A stretch of 64,000 nt of DNA from Datnioides undecimradiatus (lineage: Eukaryota > Chordata > Actinopteri > Lobotiformes > Datnioididae): contig WARS01000033.1 in assembly GCA_008933995.1 (NCBI GenBank), positions 2,725,813-2,789,812 on the forward strand, given 5' to 3'. The notes beneath the pieces were generated by a model that made no database searches, was not told the origin of the DNA, and was given only the letters and a program-made list of their open reading frames with translations. The translations under genes and the position numbers were made by a program. Position 1 is the stretch's first letter. Each line of letters opens with the position of its first letter. Shown piece by piece: positions 57,601 through 64,000 of the stretch.

Positions 57601-57829
57601 TTGAAGAACCTGCAACAACACTCATTCATACTTTTTAGCACTAGTAGGGATTAGGAGCCCTCCTTCTGACAGTGTTAGCCTCTTGCTCTATTTCCTGAGG
57701 TAACCAGGATGCTCCTCTACTTCAACAGCATACACCTCTCATTGCCATCTTCTGTTTTGTCTTATGCTGTTTACTCTAAATGTGAACCCAGGACTTGCTT
57801 TATTTCTCACAGTCCAATCTAATGAACAT

Positions 57830-58260
57830 TATCTCAGTCTAGGGATGCTGGTTGAGGCTCTCAAGTCTTTTTGTGTGGCTGGACAGGTGTCTAACTGAAT
57901 GATGAATGACCCTGTTTCTCCCCACATAATTGGCTTCTCACTGTTTGGCCTTAGACTAGTTTAATGTCTGCTGGGCAGCCACCTCCATCTGTCAATCACA
58001 AACCTGCTGCTGCCTGGCTGGACTTCTGATAGCTATGCTAATGCATTGTCCTCATGCCCCATTGGCTGAACCTGCTCTGGTCCAGGCTAATCCATTAAAG
58101 TGGTGACAGTAATAATCTTCCCCCAAACACAGCATTCCCTGTGTGCTAAACGTTATTTGACCGTTCCTGTCACACTGGTGCTGCCAGGCACACTGGTGAG
58201 GTGATGGATGAGCCAAGCCCTAGCCCACTCATTCATCAACTGCTGACTTGTGTTTGTATG
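57830..58260. promoter_or_regulatory. Candidate conserved enhancer with a PBX-MEIS-type site
   Basis: Complex non-repetitive, non-coding block. CTGTCAATCA at 57989-57998 is the exact reverse complement of the PBX-MEIS decamer TGATTGACAG, and ATGCTAAT at 58035-58042 resembles a POU octamer variant. It lies 17 kb upstream of nus1 with no gene between. Function is inferred. Confidence 0.4.
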
Positions 58261-58380
58261 CTGTTTCAAAAATATAAGGTTTCTGTGATGTTTCATTTGT
58301 TTCAATTAAAAGGTATCTTCCCATGCTCATATTAATAATGAAGCTTTTTGGAAGTGCTGGGGCATTTCTTTCTTCATTTA

Positions 58381-58402
58381 CAAAGATAAGATAAGATAAG
58401 AT
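58381..58402. repeat. (AAGAT)n short tandem repeat
   Basis: Four GATAA/AAGAT units. Confidence 0.75.
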
Positions 58403-58409
58403 TCATACA

Positions 58410-59100
58410 CTGGCTTACTGTTATTTTTGATAGGACTAGATGTGCATGTGATGAAATATGAATTGCCAGGATCAAATGTTATGTCAAGCAATAAAGTCAA
58501 GTGGACTGGCTGATATGTTTATGTTTAGGAGTAATTGTGCTGGCTCACAGTGACAAATGTAATCTGCATCAAATTGCTTCATCTGACAGGACCAAGTACA
58601 CAGTCTGTGCACTGTGGAATACACCCATTAACTCTAGTGATTTATTTACTTTCTCTTTCAACATGGCCACACTGTTTCCTTCACAGATCCATGGGCAATG
58701 AGAATTACACCTCAGAATTTTTAAAATTGACTCAAATATATTTTTCACCCTTATATGCCCTTATATCAGTATCACTGATTGTCAGATTCAAAGTTTGTCA
58801 GGGCTTTGGGAAAGCTTGTCTTTAAGATGCAGAACAATTTTAATGCATTATAACAATTTAAATAATTCCCAAGGCACAATGCCCAGCACAACAGATATGA
58901 TCTCAGGGCACTTTATTCTTTTCATTAACTATACCCAACATGAGCAAGATAATGGGGGATAATGGCAAGAGAAAATTTTCTTTTAATAGGCAAAAACATG
59001 CAGAGAGGGGGACATGAGCAGAGACAAGTCCTCTGTCTGATGCAGTTAGAAGGTCACCTTAACTTAACATGTAACTCTAACCAGTGCTGTCTCTGTGCCA
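58410..59100. other. Intergenic, no feature seen
   Basis: Short open frames only. Confidence 0.4.
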
Positions 59101-59105
59101 TTATG

Positions 59106-59230
59106 CACTCACAAGTCCTCAAATAAATTGATTGGAGGCTGCTTCCTCTAGGATTTTAGAGAAAATGGTAAGGTCATAGTTAGCTAAAACCCCTGGATCA
59201 AAATAGACCAAAAAAGACATTACACATAGA
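59106..59230 (-). mobile_element. Degenerate LINE RT fragment
   Basis: Minus strand reads DPGVLANY then IFSKILEEAAS, the same RT block as at 1-240 but with deletions. Confidence 0.55.
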
Positions 59231-59698
59231 ATTGCGTGTTGAGCTTCCCAGGTTGTGTGTGAAAGACTGGTGTAACCTATAGCCTTAACACACAATGGTT
59301 AAGGTTTTAGTTTGGCAAAGGCCTGTGTTAGTTAACAGACATTACATCATCAAAAATATCTTTGCACAGTATTACAGTTAACATAATATAAAAGAAAGTA
59401 TTACAGGAGATCAAACAGCTTAAAACATGTTCAACATTTATTAATTTTGTCTTAGCAGATCTGGTTACTTGGTGCTCGGGGTTTCAGGTGCCATGTGGTT
59501 GGGCCTGGCCACCTGAAAAGGAGAACAATGGTGAAATGTGGAATCAAAGTGTTAGATTACTTTGTATCAGATAACAAGTTTGAACAGCATACAACATAAA
59601 TCCGTAATATATAGATTAATTCAAATAGAATTTACAGAAAGTTAACATAAAACACACGTATTGGTCATAGTAACACTTACCTGTCCTTCTGTCTTCTT

Positions 59699-59759
59699 TC
59701 CCAGCATGCATCAGCAAAAGAGTCCCTGAGCAAACAGCAACTCTTTTGTCATGCTGGGA
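59699..59759. repeat. Imperfect hairpin
   Basis: TCCCAGCATG pairs with CATGCTGGGA, and after an internal loop CAAAAGAGT pairs with ACTCTTTTG; terminal loop about 16 nt. Confidence 0.7.
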
Positions 59760-59904
59760 GGGTTCCACCTGGCAGAATTGTTTGGGGGATGTAAGAGGCT
59801 AGACTGCACTTGTTGTCTGAACCTGTTTTATTATTGGTAAAATTGAATTAGTGTAAAAGAGGTTAATTTACAGGAGAAAACTCACTAGAATTGTATATTT
59901 TATT

Positions 59905-60172
59905 GTAAATAGGGTCACACAAGTTTTGTATGTTGGCACTCGTGAGACACCCCTGTACATGGAGGGGACCAATAAAGAGCCTTATAAAAGGCTGGCCTTT
60001 GTTCAGTGTGGGGGTGAATTGTTGATGTTAGTAGGTGGGTTAGACTGAAGAGAACTATTGATTGTGAAAAGAGAATATTGACAAATGGATTGAGCTGATA
60101 ATTTTGAAAACACCTTGTACATTTTTTTGTAAATAAATCCTTACATTGCACTTTACCTCCTGCATCTGCCTC
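59905..60172 (+). other. LTR-like or small transcription unit (TATA box to poly(A) signal)
   Basis: A consensus TATA box (TATAAAAG, 59983-59990) is followed about 140 bp later by AATAAA (60132-60137), with little coding potential between. This compact spacing resembles the U3-R part of an LTR. No paired copy or TG/CA ends were found, so the nature is uncertain. Confidence 0.3.
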
Positions 60173-60639
60173 CTCACTAATGGTTAGACTTTCAGAGAGG
60201 TGTAATTAAGATTAGGTTTAGGGTTGCTTAAATGATTAGAGTTAAATGTAACTGCTACTCTAAATCCTTGACCAGTGCCTTGAAGGATGTGAGTGTTAAT
60301 ATGACTGGGAGTGGGGGGTTTTTGGTTAACATATTCTTGACCAACCAGACTTCAGTAAAATAGAATAAATCAATGTGACAGGCAGAAATCAGTTCATGAA
60401 TTCATTTTGGCTCTAATTGACAGATCTAATGTTGCAAAGTCTACATTTAATTCTTCTAATTCTATTTTGTTGAACTATTGCAGTGGTGGTTTTAATTTGC
60501 ATAAGATTTTAATGTATAACCCCTCTTCTGTTTACTATTGATTTAATAGGTTTTCAGATCTTAATAAATGTTAGTGGTCAGGGGGTGGATCTATGGAGTT
60601 TTTTTCCCCATATATTTGTTTAAGAGTGTGTTATGTTTT

Positions 60640-60990
60640 GATGCTACAGTAAAAGGTGGAACATTAGGGGTAGGACCCAACAGCAGATAACAGACACATG
60701 GGTGGCAGTTTAATTCACAGAAAGAAAGACCAAGGTTACTCAGGATGGGGCAAGTAAAAAGTCCAAATTCAGAAAACCAGCATAAGTTCACAATTGCACA
60801 TGAAACCCATGACAAAAAGGCACATGCACATTAACATTCTGACAAAGACAAAAGGAGTGACCAGCAATATGTACACAAGGGAGAGGAGGCGAACAAGACA
60901 CAAGATGATCCCAATCAACAAACGAGACACAGGTGAAATGACACAGGAGGAAACAGAAAACTAGCACACAGGAGGATGGTTAATCACAAA
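60640..60990 (-). mobile_element. Degenerate LTR-family copy, minus orientation
   Basis: Contains GGACCCAACAGCAGATAACA at the left and CAATCAACAAACGAGACACA, GGTGAAATGACACAGGAGGA at the right, which are the reverse complement of the 3' and 5' parts of the repeat at 12466-12915. Confidence 0.5.
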
Positions 60991-61250
60991 AATTACTGAA
61001 ACCATAGTTTTCTCTAATAATTCCACATTCTCATATATTAAAAATGTTTCAGTTTGCTTTCACAATTACCAGCACTGAATCATTCAACAATTTATATTTT
61101 TAATATGTTATGGGTGTCAGGAGCCATCACCATTGTGTGACATCATTTCATACCCCCTGGCTATTATCTATTTATTTTCCCGGAAACGCACTGCACAGGT
61201 AAGTAACCTCCTAAGCTAGAACTGCTAAGTGTGCACCCTCAGAAATATAC

Positions 61251-61952
61251 TTAGTGTTTGCCCGAACCATGGATTCTCCCTAGCACAGTGTGAAAGGCTG
61301 TGTATGAAACAACTGAATTGAACGTATGAGTGTTAAGTGAATGAGCGTTACGTGTGAATGCGCGCCATGATGCGAGCGCGGTGTACGTCATGTCGGTGTA
61401 AGTTAACTGGCCAATGCATGAGCGACTGCTCTGACATTTTTTATGTATACTTTTTTTAAATACTTTTTTATAAATATATATATATATATATCCTTGCTTT
61501 TGTAATAAAAGGATAGTTGTCCTTTGACTGTGGGGGTTCCACGCTGTTTCTATTAATGTCTTTGGCATTATCAAATCCAAAATGTGCTTTGGATGCTCTA
61601 ATAATAATATAGCAGTAGGTGGTGAACGCGATGGAGGTGGCAGTTTAGGTTTATATATCCTTAGCGTTAAAACTGCTCTGTGTATTAATAGTCTTTGTTT
61701 GACTGTCCAATTGTCTGTGTAAGTTGAGTTATTACTATAAATCTTTGTGCAAGTGTATATTATTATGTCTTGCTGATATCTGGGGGTTGGGGGTCTGGGG
61801 TTGTTTTTTATATATATATCATCTACATTGATTGCATCCATTATGCTGCTAAGATGTGGTCTATAAATGTCTAATAATGAATAATCCACATATTCCATCA
61901 GTGTATAACTGGGTGTGGATGGGTGAAGGTGGATGCTATAATGTGTGTTCAT
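61251..61952 (-). CDS. Unexplained 233-codon open reading frame
   Basis: The longest uninterrupted frame in the window outside known exons. From ATG at 61950-61952 it reads MNTHYSIHLHPSTPSYTLME, then a hydrophilic Pro/Arg/Lys-rich central part (NNPRPPTPRYQQ; KLPPPSRSPP) and LLEHPKHILDLIMPKTLIET. The C-terminal third runs through a (TA)n stretch (IYIYIYKK), which looks non-coding. No family recognised. The plus strand of the same region has AATAAA at about 61504 and TATA-rich sequence, so part may be an LTR or other mobile-element end. It could be chance in AT-rich DNA, a degraded mobile-element accessory frame, or a real exon; no splice or homology support. Confidence 0.2.
   Translation of the reverse strand: MNTHYSIHLHPSTPSYTLMEYVDYSLLDIYRPHLSSIMDAINVDDIYIKNNPRPPTPRYQQDIIIYTCTKIYSNNSTYTDNWTVKQRLLIHRAVLTLRIYKPKLPPPSRSPPTAILLLEHPKHILDLIMPKTLIETAWNPHSQRTTILLLQKQGYIYIYIYKKVFKKSIHKKCQSSRSCIGQLTYTDMTYTALASWRAFTRNAHSLNTHTFNSVVSYTAFHTVLGRIHGSGKH
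61474..61491. repeat. (TA)n short tandem repeat
   Basis: Nine TA units within the unexplained open frame. Confidence 0.85.
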
Positions 61953-62269
61953 GTTGTTGACTTTGGGTAGGTGAATGACTAGAAAAGTACTAAATAACTA
62001 CAGTCGATTTACCACTTATTAAGCACTGTGCAGAGTTTGTGAACTGAAACAGCCATTATAGTGAAGCAGAAGGAGGAACACAATTTGCTTTCCCTTCATC
62101 TTCTCTCAAAGCAGGAAATCTCTTCTTGTCCTAGACCCACCTCTACATGCGGTTAAACATTGTTTAAGAGATTAGGGTGCTAAATTATGAATGACTCTTA
62201 TGACAATTATGAATCTTAAAAAAATAAACCAATATTGTCAAAAGACAGAAGATTGTATTTTTTTTTTAT

Positions 62270-62340
62270 CTTCTATTCAATAGCATTCAATTTTATTTGT
62301 ATAGTGCCAAATAACAATCCAGGTTGTCTCAGGGAACATA
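62270..62340 (-). repeat. Short interspersed repeat tail, minus orientation
   Basis: AGCATTCAATTTTATTTGTA then TAGTGCCAAATAACAATCCA is the reverse complement of the tail at 33185-33277. Confidence 0.6.
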
Positions 62341-62399
62341 CAACACCAGGAAGAGAGAAAATACAGCAGCACAGTTCTACATATAGATGAAGTGATAAA

Positions 62400-64000
62400 T
62401 CAACTGACAGTAAAGGCAGGTTTGATAAAATAATAGAATCCGTACTATAACAACAAGTGCAATCTTTTTTTTCATTCATGATTTTTAATGCTTGGTTATA
62501 CAGACTATGAAGTAGTTGCAGTAACATACTATTCATCTGAGATCTAAAAAAAAATGCACTGGCTCTACTTTAAAAAAAATAAGGTAAAAATTTTCATTCA
62601 TCTTTTTAAGTTAATCAAACTCAGCCATCATTGTCTAAGTACAATGAAACTTTTATAGTCAGACCAACTCAGTTACTTTAATGCAACCAACATGATTTGC
62701 TTTGTCCTCTAAAAGCCTAATTAAGTTGAACGTACTTAATTTTGAAAAGGGTTGAAAAGGTTTTGGTAATATTAAGTGGTCAAATTACTTAATTTAAGCT
62801 ATTTTAACTTATTTACTTACTTATATTACTGTATACTTAGTGAAGTCCATGGATATTTTTACCATATTTTTTTTAAGGTTAGAGTTACTTCAATCTGAAT
62901 AAATCACACATAGCAATTCAAATTGAATCAAATTTAAGCCATCCTTTTTTTCCTTGATTGTACCAAAAACTGAACATCTGTCAGCAGTACTGCTACTGTA
63001 TGTTACACAAAACCAAACATTAAAAACATATACCTTTTGAAACGTGTCAATATAATTTTTTGGAGACATTATCTTTGGGCTGTCTTTCAGATCATTCATC
63101 TATTTTGAAATTGGCTGGATCAGATGCTAGGGCACTTCTGATTATAATAGTCTTCATCACTTCATTGGTAATATCCACACCATCCTGGGATAAGTAGCTT
63201 AGAGCCAATGTCATTTTTTTAAGTCATAAAATTTAGAATAACACATGGAACAGTGCATCTGAACTGTCTAATATATCTCCCAGCTGCTCATAAGTGCTGA
63301 ACTACCTATCCATGTGGCTGATGACAACCAAACCTATATCAACAAGGTCACAGCTTTAAATTAGGACAAAACACTTGGTCTTTAATTATCTAAACACTAA
63401 CCACCAAATTTCAGTGCAGCCATAAACAAAAAAAAATCAAATTCTGAATTATTATGTCACTTTGAATATAACAGCTAGATAAAGGCTAGCTTAGCTAGCT
63501 TTATTTTCTAGTGTGACAGTAAAAACAAATTTTTGCACTGTGCTGATACAGTTGGTAGCTGTTCAAACAAAGCAAAAATAAAGAAGTAACTTCAAGTAAA
63601 CTCCCGTTTCTTTCTTTCTTTCCTTTTCTATGTTCTTCACTTTTTAAGTATACTCAGTAAATATACAAGCTGCACTAAATACTTTTCTGTTGTTGAGTGA
63701 AGGCATTTTTTAAAAACCAATTCATTTTGTTAAGACAGTTTACTCTATTTTTATTTTGACAGTTATTTTTAAATAAATCGTTAAAACATGTACTTGTAAT
63801 AAACCCAATTTTTGTATGCAGAAAGAGGAGGAATGACAAATCAACTAACAGTATTAACAGTCTTGATGATAGCTAAATAGATTATATTTTCAATGGATAT
63901 ACCGGCATAGATAACACTTCTGAGTTTTGAGTAGATGCTGAGATTAATGAAGTAATTCTTCTTCTCTTATCTAAGTAAATATGTAGCTGCACTGGAGTTA
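62400..64000. other. Intergenic, no feature seen
   Basis: AT-rich to the right edge; no gene or recognised repeat. Confidence 0.4.

Overview
This is a vertebrate nuclear window, and the repeats point to a teleost fish. It holds three intron-containing genes, all on the minus strand, embedded in AT-rich DNA full of old transposon fragments (Rex3/RTE, L2- and L1-like LINEs, hAT, Tc1/mariner MITEs, a Ginger-like transposon, LTR pieces) and microsatellites. No bacterial, organellar, tRNA or rRNA feature was seen.

Genes, from low to high coordinates (each is transcribed right to left). (1) serinc1, coding exons between 1973 and 10278: 10 exons, 459 codons, a multipass membrane serine incorporator. 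(2) slc35f1, 19759 to 32040: 8 exons, 382 codons, a drug/metabolite-transporter-type membrane protein; the short first exon at 31946-32040 is separated from the rest by a 3.8 kb intron. (3) nus1 (Nogo-B receptor), 34481 to 40631: 5 exons, 283 codons, the non-catalytic subunit of dehydrodolichyl diphosphate synthase. In all three the joined exons sum to a multiple of three, every junction carries GT/AG, and the protein reads end to end like its vertebrate orthologue. NUS1 next to SLC35F1 in the same orientation, with SERINC1 on the same chromosome arm, matches the human 6q22 region, so this looks like conserved synteny.

Layout: 1-240 LINE reverse transcriptase fragment; 1-2 kb probable serinc1 3' UTR; 10.3-19.7 kb intergenic, with an LTR-like insertion carrying a 5 bp target duplication (12466-12915) and a decayed ~4.9 kb Ginger-like transposon (about 14.3-19.15 kb) that has long inverted repeats, a gypsy-type integrase, an OTU-protease-like region and an F-box-like region; 19.7-32 kb slc35f1 with many intronic repeats; 32-34.5 kb short intergenic; 34.5-40.6 kb nus1 with a CpG-richer promoter; 41.36-44.12 kb a decayed hAT transposon with an 8 bp target duplication; 44-50 kb LINE and hAT debris; 50-64 kb a gene-free stretch containing several complex non-repetitive blocks that could be conserved regulatory DNA (one with an exact PBX-MEIS-type site), two LTR-like segments and one unexplained 233-codon open frame.

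The three genes do not form a pathway, though all encode membrane proteins and two of them act at or near the ER. The most unusual item is the Ginger-like transposon with ubiquitin-related domains. The item with least explanation is the open frame at 61251-61952.
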